DNA of 64,000 nucleotides. Origin: Meandrina meandrites (lineage: Eukaryota; Cnidaria; Anthozoa; Scleractinia; Meandrinidae). Position 1 is the first letter of the stretch, and the number at the start of each line of letters is the position of its first letter. Shown one piece after another: positions 21,108 to 31,967 of this stretch. The stretch lies in contig OY855906.1 in the NCBI GenBank assembly GCA_963693305.1, positions 19,991,661 through 20,055,660 of the forward strand, written 5' to 3'. The notes beneath the pieces are model-generated. The model made no database searches. It worked only from the letters and a program-made list of their open reading frames with translations, and was not told where the DNA came from. The translations under genes were made by a program, and so were the position numbers.

Positions 21108-22989
21108 GAGAAAAGAAAATTTTAATGAGCCGTGCGTTGTGACACGCTGCTAGCGTGTTAAGAGAATTTTCTTTTGTTTAGCGTGTCAAATAAGCGTGCC
21201 CGTGTCATCACCTTTTTACCTGTTTTCCCGTGGAGGGTCACATATTGTATTGGGTCTCCGGAAGTACAACCATATCTCACAAGGCATCAAATCCTTGAAT
21301 TGGCTGCAGGTCAGCGATAGACTATATAAATGACGCTGTGATGACTTTCAAATGTCTTCATAATCTTGTTCCAGACTACTTGATTGATAAATTCATTTTC
21401 CGATCTCAAATTGCTACAAGAAACACCAGACAGAGTAATGACTTAAACATTCCACGTTGCCGGCTGGCTACCGGACAAAGATCATTTGCATATCGCGGAG
21501 CAAAAATCTGGAATGAGCTGAGTGATGATTTGAGAAGTTTAACTTCTGTGAAAGCTTTTAAGGGACACTTGATCAAACATATTTTAAATGTTAATAATGT
21601 TAATTCTTAATATTCAATTTTAAACTTTGTAATTTTTAAATTTTTAATACTGTAATTCATTTTAGACTCCTTTCCCATTTTGTTTACCCATTTTAATTGA
21701 TGCATTTTTTTATCCTTTTTATTCCTTTTGTAACTGAAAAGCCCCTTTGGGAAGTTGCAAATAAAGTATGTATGTATGTATGTAATTATTGGTTTAATAA
21801 GGCACCCTAGAATTTAATTTAGTTTAATACTTTTATTTTGTTTATGCAAACCAGATGATACATACGTAAACTAACTTAATTCTGGTACTCATGGCTCAAA
21901 TACCATGATAGCATAACCAACTAACACTCTAGAGTAGCATTATTCAATGATCTATCTATTTCTTTATATAGAGAAAATATTATAAAAAGCCTTTATTGAG
22001 GTAACAAGTGTGAGTGCTAAAAAAATTAAGGACCATTCTTTGGGTATGCTACTGCAAAAAGATTGCTTATTTATGTTTTAGTTGGTTTACCTGAATTTTG
22101 CATTTTTGTACGAGATGATCACTAGCATTATATTAAGATACCACTGAAACAATATTGAGATTTTCTCTAAACAAATTTTCCCTTATTTTCAGGTTCATGT
22201 GGAATGATGGGCAGTACATCCTATGGCAGCACATTGCTCAGTTATTTTATGAAGATGCTGAGAATGGATTGAGGCCGTTACCAAACAAAGCTTACACAAG
22301 ACCACATCAAACTCAACTCATATTCTGTGATGAGAGTCAACCTAGCTGCTCAAGTCCTGAGTGCAACTGTTTCAGCTGTCTTGAAGACATTTGGTTCTCC
22401 TGAAAGTTCCTGAACAGCCAAGTTGTGTGAAATAGTTGCTTCTTTCTTTGATTGTCTTAATGTACACAGTACAACAGAACATCAGAGAAAGAGGAAACCA
22501 TTCCTTTCCCCCTACACTGCAGTAGATGACGAGAGATTCCACTGGCTGGAAACAACTTTCCTTGGATATCTTAACAGTTGGAAGGAAAGCACAGAAAACC
22601 GGGCTGGTGAGTTCACCCAAAATGCTCGAAGCAAAATGTTCCTTTCCTGGCAGACCCACAAGGGGTTTCAGATTACAACCTTTTCAGTAACTGAAGCCAC
22701 CAAGTTCCTTTTAAATGAAGAGATGGAATTTGTTCTAACTGAGAGATTCTGCCAAGATGCCCTGGAGGAGTATTTTGGAAGGCAAAGAAAACTTGGAAAG
22801 AGATGTGACAATCCAGATATCAGGATGTTTGGATACAATGACAACAGCCTCAGGACTCAGCGCTCTGTGTCGATTCAGTCAGGAAACACAAGAGGAAGAA
22901 AAGATAATCGCAGATCATGGGAAAATGTATCCAATGACCCTGTTCCAAAAAGAGGCAAATCACTGAACTGAACTTGTAAATTTTTGTTA

Positions 22990-23612
22990 TACATGTAGTA
23001 CGTACATGTAATTGTCTCCTTAAAATGGAGGTAAAAGAACAATAGCAAGTAAGGGAAGGACCATTATTTTTTTAGGGGGGTGTGGGGGGGGGGGGGGTGG
23101 GTAGTATTTCTTGGCAAGATATTTTCTTTTGACCTTCTGCCGTTTCTCTGCTAGAATCCTGTTTTTGGGAAATTGCCCAACCCTCCACTCCCCTAAAAAA
23201 AATTGGTCCATCCCTAAGGCACATGGCACCAATTATGAAGAAAATCTGTTTTGTTCCAATTTTGTAATATATTTTTATTGGTTTCATCTTTTTGTCATTT
23301 TAAAATAGATCCACTCTAGTATTTTCAAGACTTTACAATTTTTAGCCCTCAATACAAGCGTGGGGAAATGTATCCAAATTATGACCCTGAGGCAAAACAC
23401 TGCACTGAATTTGTTTTAAGTCTTTTAAATGTTTGTAATTGTTGCCTTGAAAACAAGGCAAAAGAACAATACCAAGTAAGGGGCATGGCACAAAATCTTT
23501 TTGTGTGTGTGTGTGTATTTTTCTTGGATTCATTTTTTCTCATTTTAATGTGGGCCTTTTCTTTAATATTGTATTTTCAAGACATTACAGTTTTTAGCCC
23601 TCAACACATGTA
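22990..23612 (+). repeat. Tandem imperfect duplication downstream of the P-element gene
   Basis: Two units share their beginnings (GGTAAAAGAACAATAGCAAG near 23,030; GCAAAAGAACAATACCAAG near 23,458) and ends (TATTTTCAAGAC followed by TTTTTAGCCCTCAA near 23,318 and 23,571). Unit 1 is longer, with a G-rich run (23,073-23,103); unit 2 carries a (GT)n run (23,501-23,517). It looks like a duplicated 3' UTR. Confidence 0.65.
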
Positions 23613-23792
23613 CAAGGTTAGAATTTTTATTAGGAGTTTTGCTAACGAATGCAATTTAAATCACAACAAACACGAACATTGTAATGTTTTGTATCAAGCA
23701 AGTAATTCCTGGCAGTGTTCAAAAGTACTGCATGAGCCACAGTGACAAAATGTAAATATGCTGATCAATAAGTAATATGTCAAATACCTTTA

Positions 23793-25845
23793 ACAGTGTT
23801 TCAAGGTAATTGGTACTTTTTCATTGTAATTGGCACTAAAGGCTGTTATTCATTATTGCCCATTATTGGCTGTTAGAGCCAATCAGAAAAAGCCAGCTCT
23901 CCAGATGCAGGGGCCCAATAATGTTATCCACTAAGAAGTGTATTATAACCAATGAGAGTCATGTTATCCAATAACAGGATAACACTGAATAACTATTGTC
24001 ATGTTATCCACTAATGTTAGCCACACTAACCAATGAAAACTCAAAATTGTGAATAACCAGAATTCTTCCCAAATTGAAATAGTTGAATTGACAAAGGCTA
24101 TTGTCTCAATTATGAACATCTGTTGAAGACTTTATGTGTTGGTAGAAACTGATAACTACCAGACATGAATTATCAAAAGCAAGGGAACAGTTTTTTTTTT
24201 CGCATATTTCATTTCAGCTCATAGTTAAAACGTTTTCCTTTTATAAAAGCACACATGACACTTTTAAATTTGGAGCACAAAAGGAAAGCAAAAAAAAAGG
24301 CATTTCATTAACAAAGTATTTTGTTCTTATTATGTCAACCAGAAACTCATATGGGCTAAAAACTACGATCAACGATCAATAGGTAACGTAAAATAAGAGA
24401 GTTGCGGTCCCCAGTTTCCAAATGTTTCTTCTAAAATACCTCGACGAAATACCTTCGAGGATTAAAAGGCTGTGGTTTTTTCATTAGCCATTAAACTTTC
24501 ACTCACGCAAATGTTTCTTGGCAAGTGTTATTACGGCCCGAAATTACTTTGGCTTGTCTTAGGTTACACGAAGCTTAGCGCGCGCAATGGTTCGGTGTTT
24601 TACAACGGAAACGTAACATAAAGATGAATAATACACTTTAAGCAATGTACATATGTCAAATCCCTGTGTCCTCTCCTGGACGGGCTAAAAAAATATATTG
24701 TATATACATTCAACGTCGACTACCAAAAGGATATGACCTTTAAAACCCAAGAGTGCACGAGAAAATGTTTGGCGGCCAAGATGCGCCGTTCAAAATTCAT
24801 GACAAAATGAGATTTACGGGTTCGAGTTATTATTGTCAGGCAAGCCGTTTTCTTGTCTGTGCTTTTTATCACGTACTTAACCTTTCATTTTTGCGACAGT
24901 ACGATAAAAATTGGCATTTGTTTGCATGCATGAGCGACTTCAAATATTCATTACGACCCCGGGAGAACGATTAGCGTTCAGAGTATGAGAAAATTAGATC
25001 GCAGAAATGAAACACGATGTTTTGTAAATCGGCCCATAATCACCACATTCTTTCCAGTTTAGCCGAGCAGGACGAGTAGTTTAGTTCACTTTATCTTGAA
25101 GAACGTGGTTGACTCCAGAAACAAAGAATGTGTGACCCTTTGGCTTTTACATGTATACATGTATACAGATGTACCGGCCAACATTGTGTATTAGTTCTAT
25201 TTGAGTTCATGTTAGTTTCAGAACACTGACCTTTGTAGTATGAAGCAGCTAGAAACACGTACAGGCATCATTGATCCAGTTGTATTTATTGTTTCAGGTT
25301 ATAACTCACGTGTCCAATCCTTTACAAAGCTTCATTTTCAAGTTTCTTGGGTAAAGTGTCAATTGGCGTTCGCGTACACCGTTCCTAGTTTGCGCACCAC
25401 GAGCTTTCCTTTCGTGTTGATGCCAAGATCGCGATGACACGTTCAAATGAAGTGATCAATTTTGTCATCTTGTATCTGTCAGTGAAAATGATCAAAAACC
25501 GCTTGATATTTGTACTTGTGCAAGTAAATGGCTCGTAGGTTTTAGTTTTAGCATGTCCATTAAACCCTCTCTGATGAACGAATTTTGCCGCGTTTTCGAC
25601 GTACATTCCAGCGGGGCATTTCTGATGACCTCTGATGCGCACGCGTAATTGATCGCAGAGAATCAAAGACGACTGAGAGTTTTTATTGCAAAGCAGATTC
25701 TGCTTGCCTTTCTTAAAAAGTAACTCATCCTCACTATTTATAGAGACTATATAGAGATACATATATTCCTACATAATAATAAATTTCAAAGAACAACGTA
25801 AAATGTTTAGGCTAAATTTGTGAACGTGCACAAACTGTACAGAAG
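23793..25845 (+). repeat. Left ~2-kb arm of the giant inverted repeat
   Basis: Matches the complement of 39,365-40,982 and 42,608-43,033 at about 90 % or more by eye. The outer 300 bp carry three copies of ATGTTATCCAMTAA and several CCAATGAG/CCAATGAA words. Inner parts hold short frames (24,753-24,974) conserved in both arms, but with no recognisable product. Confidence 0.85.
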
Positions 25846-25899
25846 CTCCTATAGGAGCTTCCTATAAACCATATAATACAGCATAAGTGCCGGTTATAC

Positions 25900-28800
25900 T
25901 AATTATTAAAATATTTTTTCGAAAACTGTTTGAATGTTGTTACAATGTCCTTTAAATCATGGACCTTGAATTTTCTGCCATCCTTAAACACTTTTACGTG
26001 CGGATAAAAGATTACTTTTGGCTCCACGTTGGCCTTGTCCTGTACTTGTGGCAAATAAAAATAGCTTTATAAAGAAAATTGACTTGCACATCATTATCAT
26101 TAATTTTCTCCACTTGTTCTACAAAATACGTGTTGTTTTCGTACGCCACAGCAACCCATTCATTTTCCGATAATTTCCTGAGGTCGTAGTCCTGGTGTTA
26201 TAACTTGATAGATAGCCTGTTAAAGACGTTCGTTCAGAAAACATCGGCGCGACGAAGTTAAACGCGAACGGGCAAAAGGCAGCGGGTGCCATTTCCCTAA
26301 TGAACGGCATTTACCGGCTAATGAAGGACTTAGTGGGGAATGAGCTAAAATAATATCAATAATTTAGTAATTATTGTCGGAATTTTTTATTTTCGTCAGA
26401 ATTCCAGTCCAAAGGTAGGAAAATGATTCAAGCACAACAGTGGCAAGAATATTGTACATATTATAGCTTACCCATCGGTCTTTAAAAACTTGCTGCATTT
26501 CAATCGCCGGGTCAGGTTCTAGATGAAGAAAGGGAAATTCGACATTAGAGTCTAAGCCTTTAAAATGTATATTTAAGTTAAGACATAGTTACCTTTGGCA
26601 ACACTTTTGGTGAGAGGTCGAACATCTGAACTTGGTGTCTGCGGGATGATACAAAATGATTATCAACATATAAGGCATTCTTTGGTGAGGGGCTTTCTTT
26701 TCTCACGGTTATATTCTCGAAGAAGTCTCACCTCTTTTTCTGACTCTTTTCTTGACTTTGGTTTCTTGCTAGGCTGTAAACAAGACAGCAAAAGAACATA
26801 CTGTAAAATTCCGAGAAATAAGCCTCGGGCTTATAGACACTTGCTCGACGTCCCTTTCGGTGGACTAATTCTCAGGGTGGAGAGGCTTTTATACCCATTA
26901 TTTTTATTATTATTATTTTCAGATAGAATTTGCGTTTCAAACTTGTTTGGGTCTCTTTTGGGGCAGGATACCGTTACTTTTTTTTGGTAGAGACAGCAGT
27001 ACTCGCAATACTAAGTTATAGTAAAAATCTCTAAACAAAGTGATACGAAATACAGAACAAGTTCTGGAAGCTTTTACAACATTAAGCTGACGAACAAGCT
27101 TTATGGGGCTTATAAAAACAAGAATCTTAGCGGCATAGTGATTATAAGTGGATTGGTACGATACGCTTATATAATCACCTCAGAAGCAGGTGCTTTGACT
27201 ACAGCTTTCTTTCTCATTTCCTGCGCCTCTTTTCTGACTTTCTCTGTCGCATTGATTGTACGTTCCCTTGAAAGCTAAAAAGTAAAGCAAAATTGAGTGT
27301 TAACAAGCGGAATCATCCCTTAGCATAGGACAAAATAAATATCAAATATGGCAGAAACTCTAGGTTTTTGGATGCCAAAACAAGCTTACCACAGAAGAGG
27401 AATTGTCGCAATCTTCATTCTCGTCGCTTGAAAGAGCGTTATCAGTAGTTGCCTGTTTTAAACATATTAACAAAATATGTTAACAAAGAACCCTTATTTA
27501 TCTTGTTACAAGTTGTTGTTTTTTTCGAAAGCAAGATTGATTTATGCCTGCAGCTACACGAGTTGTGCTTTGGGTACAAGTGCTTTCTTTCTCATTTCCG
27601 CCAAAAGCATTTATCAATAATACACAACAGCTTTTTTGCACCTTGACACCTGATACTGTTTCTTTTGAGGGTACGTGGGCCTGCAAAACAAAGACAATTA
27701 AATTTAACCTCTTTGATCCTGGAGGCAAATGTTCTAAAGTGATAAAGAAGGAGAAAAAGTAATTTCAACTAAATCGGGCAATAAAAGCTACCTGTTAAGG
27801 TAAATTCCATAATTCTGACCTTGGAGACAGACTTTTGCTGTCCGATCCTCTTTTTAACGCCTTGATGCTCTTTTCTGAACCTTTCAGTTTTCGTCATTTG
27901 ACCTCTAAAATGCTAACGACAAACGAAAAATGTAAGATAACAAAGAAGAAATTTGGTTGATTGTTTTAAAGTTACCTGTGAGAAGAAATATGACAGTAAA
28001 AGAGGCGGACTACCGAGTAGCTTATGCATTTATACGCGTCTAAAACACATCAATGTCATTAAAATAATAAAAAAACGCCTTCAATAGAGTGTTGGAACAA
28101 ATAATGCGTCATTTTTCTTCTCTTTCACAGAAATTTTTAAATTGATTGATTTTCCAATCAATAGGCTGAACAGTACGTTCAAATGATTGCACACAACTGC
28201 CGCACAACGTTCAATTGTGAAAACAAAGTAGTCAGTCTGGCGTTGACAGCTCGATTGTATCTGTCACGCAACTTAAAGCACTTTTTTGAATGCGTATCAT
28301 ATCGTATCATAAGTGCATCTTCCCTGTACCTTAGAAACTGATGATTTGCCTCTGTCTTCTGCTTCCTCGTCGCTTGCGTCAACATTATTAATTACCTGTT
28401 GACCCAAATTTCAGTACGTGTATAACAGTATTGTAGTGTTAGGAAGTCTGAACCATCTTAATTGATAGCTGCAGTAAAAAGCTTGTGTCAAATACACGAC
28501 CCTTAGCCTTTCGTGACTCCGTGGCGAGCTCTTCTCTCTTTCACACATCTTTTTACACGCGACCTTACAAAGAATCGCATGGTCCCAAGTTTTTTTATTT
28601 AATTACTATTTAATAACTACGAGGTACTTCATGCATATATTCTAACAAGTTTTAAGCTCGATTGCATCCTTCGTTTACATTGCAGAGCCATTTTTAAGAT
28701 ATCTGAGCTTTCACACCGCACGACATCAAGATGGCGGCGCGAAGGCTGTCACGTATACTAAAAGGGACACGCATCCTGTGATTTTTAGCGTTGTGAACGG

Positions 28801-31163
28801 GCAACGTATTAGGAAAAGTGTTTATGTGTACTTTTAATGGTTAAAGACGGTGCTTTGTTCGATTATATAAAAAGAAGCAAACCGTCTACCCTCAGGACAC
28901 TGACTTTCAATAATCGACGACATCACCCAAAAAGCAAGTCAAATTTCAGCTTGGGGACAAGGAACAAATTGTAGCTTCACCTCTAGCTTGTTGATGTTTA
29001 TTTTTATTAGCAAGTTATAGATTGTGTTTGATATACCTCTATAGGAGAAGGCTCCTCTCCATCAATTTCAGAATATTCAATGCTAGTTAGACTTTCGGAC
29101 AGCTGACTTTTCTCACTGACCAGTTCGTCGACATCCATTCTGTATTGGTTATATTCCTAAATGAACCGGAAAGAACATGCGAGAAAATTGGTCACCAAGA
29201 AAAAACACTAAACAGTCGAATGAATGCCAGAGTTCGACAAATCTGACAAAGCAATTAAGGTTATGGATCTAGCAAGTTGTATTTCTATAGTGATAAATGT
29301 GCTACGTTGGCCCGAAAATTAAACATTTAGTCGGACAATATCAACCTCTTGTAGATAAAGGTGGCGAATTTGTAAGCTTTCTATTCTAAGCACATTCAAC
29401 CAAACTTTGGGCATAGTATATGCAGTCACATACCTCTTGACGTTCCTTTTCAAGTTTTCGTAACCTTATCATTAAATCTTTGGCCTTCTTGCGCTCGTTA
29501 TCACGATCCTCAATAACCTACAGCGAAGAGAAATTATAACTTTTAACTGTCGAGATTTCCTGACAATTGAATATTTACTTCCATCCTGTAAAGTAAACGG
29601 CTGAAAGTGTGTCGCAAACATTAACTTTTTACTGCAATACTTACTTGTTCAAGTTTCATTTTAAGATCTGCATTCCTCTGATTCAACCTGCTTATTTCTT
29701 CTTTCATCTACATGACACGGGGAGAGAAAAGAAAACATAGTTAATAGATTCCTCGGTTTTTTCCGCCCGACTTAAAAAATGCTATGAAATATACTAATAC
29801 TTACTTCTTTGTATTCATCTGCCCCCAACTTCTTGATGGTTTGCTCTTTTTCCGCCCTCTGGTTATTAAAAGAAATATTTTTATTGATTTTCATCATGGA
29901 AACAATTTAGTTAATTCGTGTTCAAAATATGACAAAAAAAATACACACCCGACATTTTCTTAATTCGTCGAAAGTCTTTTTCCCTTCGAACACGTCCAAC
30001 AGAAGCTGGTACTGCTGCTCTTCCATTTTTTTATACATGTCCATAAAGTCACTCTGTGTGACTTTCTTGTTGTGATTTTGAGCAAGTTTTAGAACCAAAG
30101 AGAAACATCTGTTTGATAACTTGGCAACCATGATATAATGGGCCATCGAGTGCTATGAATAAGTCAGAAAGAATACATTTTAAATGATTGATTACAAGCA
30201 CAGCCATTGCAGTGATGTGACATTTCATGTCAAATTCGAAAATGCCATATTACGGGGAATGATGAATATCTCCATGGGTGTGGGTGTGCAACCCTGATCG
30301 TAGAAACCTTACACTATTTCAGGCCAAAATCTGTGATCATGATTTTATACTCCACTTCAGACCTATTCCACACCTACTATTTTAGACATTTGGAATGATT
30401 GTGAAAATATTTATACACGGCTCTTAAACGTGTTCTCGACTACTCAGGAATGACACATTTGCAGCAATAACACCGAGACTCTTGGGGGCTCGTATACCAG
30501 TATAACTTGTGTAAAAGAGTACCCTCCCCCTATCCCATGCTTTAGCAATATATTTATGATAATAAGAAGAAAAGCAATACCGGTAACTTACTGGTTTCTC
30601 CGCCTCAATAACAGACTTTCGCCATGCAGAAAAAACTTTTCCCTCTGTCGGAGGATCTTCGCATTCATCCAGTTCTGCCATGTCATACAATTGGGCTCTT
30701 ATTTTTTTATAGTTTCTATAAAATCTGGTGGTCCAGTATTCGGCACTGATTTTGGAGCCTGGATATATGTTGGTTTTGGCGCCAGTTGAATAAAGCCACT
30801 GGAGGAAGGTCGTTGTACATCCGGCCCGTTAGGAAAGGTAGAGCCGACAGTAAACATGTTGTAAGCCGGTGTACCGTAGGTGTAGGGATTAGGCATGTAC
30901 TGAGGATACGCTAAGTCACTGTTGAATGGAAATGGAATCTGCATACCAGGATTGTTCATTTGGGTCACAGGTGGCCATTGCATGGCAAAAGGTGCAGTGG
31001 CGTGTGGGGTGATGCTCGACGACGCTAACGTGGCGCTATCTGTAGTTAATGTCGACGGCGATGAATTAAGCAAAAGACCAAGTAGACTGGAGGGAGGACA
31101 CTGATTTGATTCAGAAGGATCTTCAATCCCTGTGGTGCTCTGTGCTGTTTCTTCTGCGTTCAT
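25900..31163 (-). pseudogene. Multi-exon coiled-coil protein with Tudor/chromo-like C-terminus (transposon accessory gene)
   Basis: About 15 exons by eye. Exon 1 (31,163-30,592) is Pro/Ser/Thr-rich, then acidic. Helical exons are 30,152-29,949, 29,858-29,805, 29,707-29,645 and 29,517-29,434 (heptad-like, Lys/Glu/Leu-rich), then 29,156-29,037. Alternating acidic and basic short exons follow: 28,395-28,330, 27,904-27,820, 27,452-27,390, 27,274-27,179, 26,773-26,732, 26,638-26,593 and 26,518-26,472. A final exon from about 26,192 reads NEWVAVAYENNTYFVEQVEK, a small beta-barrel pattern. All internal introns start GT and end AG. A run of seven A near 30,697 breaks the frame by one base, and another shift occurs near 26,060. 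Role unknown; possibly a chromatin-binding partner of the transposase. Confidence 0.62.
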
Positions 31164-31967
31164 TTCGAGAAGGGTTCCTAAGTTATCACGTTCTCAGAAC
31201 AGGTAACAAAGCGAGTCTGAGACAGGACCGGAATTTAGGTGTGTAGTCGCTTCGCATGCCATGGTTTCGTGACTTCAAAACTTATTTCAAATAAAATCGG
31301 TCTTTGTCAAAAGAATCGACTACTGTCAAAGCACGAATAGTTATTTCCGTAAAAATGTTTAGTAATCGTTCCATAAACGGTACTTAAGATATGGGAAAAA
31401 AACTGCATCATACTAGACAGATATTAGAGTGGTATGTCTATGGATGATTCCCTTATGTATTTTTAAAATAATCGTTGACCAACTCTCAGACCTTTGGATA
31501 TCGGGATTAATCGTTTCTTCACGTTTTGGTCATTTCGTGTATCGTGATTGCATGGCATAAGTCCAGTAATATGCTGTCAAAGCTGTTCCGGAACAGCTGT
31601 CAACACGTTTACGGTTATTCACGCAAACTCGCAGTTATCTGGCGCTTAGCTCCTCTTTCCACATGACTTCTCCATTTCACATTTCAATGAAATCTATATC
31701 CTTGATGATAAAAAATTACATGAGCGCGCGCTTGACTGCGAATAGCCCGTTTTCCAATTGTTACACGCCCAAGTCACTTCGTATTTTTGGAAAGCACGCG
31801 GGTAAATACCGCGCGTTGTCACGCAAACCGAGATAGGGCCGATTTGTCGTATTACACCTGACAGCGCAGAACACACCTTTGTCACTGAGCTACAATGGGT
31901 GCCTATTCTGTGGGACATTCATCCCCTGATATGATTGACAAAATATAACCCTTGAGCTCACGTGTCA
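31164..31967. promoter_or_regulatory. Bidirectional upstream region between the two divergent genes
   Basis: Eight hundred bases with no long frame separate the two ATGs. CG dinucleotides are frequent (GCGCGCGC at 31,724, CACGCGGG at 31,795), in contrast to the AT-rich surroundings, as expected for a shared promoter. No TATA box stands out. Confidence 0.4.

Larger units (their letters stand above)
18656..21241. mobile_element. 2.6-kb TIR element (GTGACC...GGTCAC) carrying a truncated integrase-type transposase
   Basis: Perfect terminal inverted repeats of about 46 bp begin GTGACCCTCCACGGGAAAAC. The first 20 bases match those of the 532-2,393 element except one base. The LINE reading frame is regained if only AT is taken as the duplication; taken as 4 bp, the flanks are ACAT and ATAT. 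Subterminal regions are rich in the palindrome CACGCTAAGCGTG and related CACG/CGTG words. Inside lies one recognisable exon (20,477-21,107) of an HTH-plus-integrase transposase whose catalytic part is missing, so the copy is a deletion derivative. Confidence 0.85.
18420..21783 (+). mobile_element. 3'-truncated-type LINE (CR1/L2/Rex-like) copy, split by a TIR element
   Basis: The reverse-transcriptase thumb/C-terminal domain appears in two pieces. 18,480-18,655 encodes FYCSTVWSNTSKSNIEKLQL and 21,242-21,610 encodes the continuation through RSFAYRGAKIWNELSDDLRS. The frames join across the inserted element. An AT-rich 3' UTR follows and ends in the LINE-type tail (GTAT)n at 21,766-21,783. The 5' end abuts P-element coding sequence at about 18,420, so this is a 5'-truncated insertion, as is usual for LINEs. 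Confidence 0.85.
16325..22971 (+). pseudogene. P-element-type transposase (THAP9-like), interrupted
   Basis: Pieces in order: a THAP-like zinc finger (16,325-16,564; CAVFGC, a WQEDWLNEL region, CERHF); a Lys-rich linker and coiled region (16,700-17,060); central transposase (17,060-17,530); the RNase H-like core with the Asp in LLFDEMKVNSNLVFDK (18,300-18,360) and LIGYVDLGD; then, beyond a 3.4-kb LINE insertion, the later core (22,190-22,400) and the C-terminal [21 protein letters not shown] block (22,735-22,800). Numerous frameshifts, a TAG at 18,186-18,188 and two insertions show it is dead. Family role: cut-and-paste transposition with an N-terminal DNA-binding THAP domain. The terminal repeats of the element were not found. 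Confidence 0.85.
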
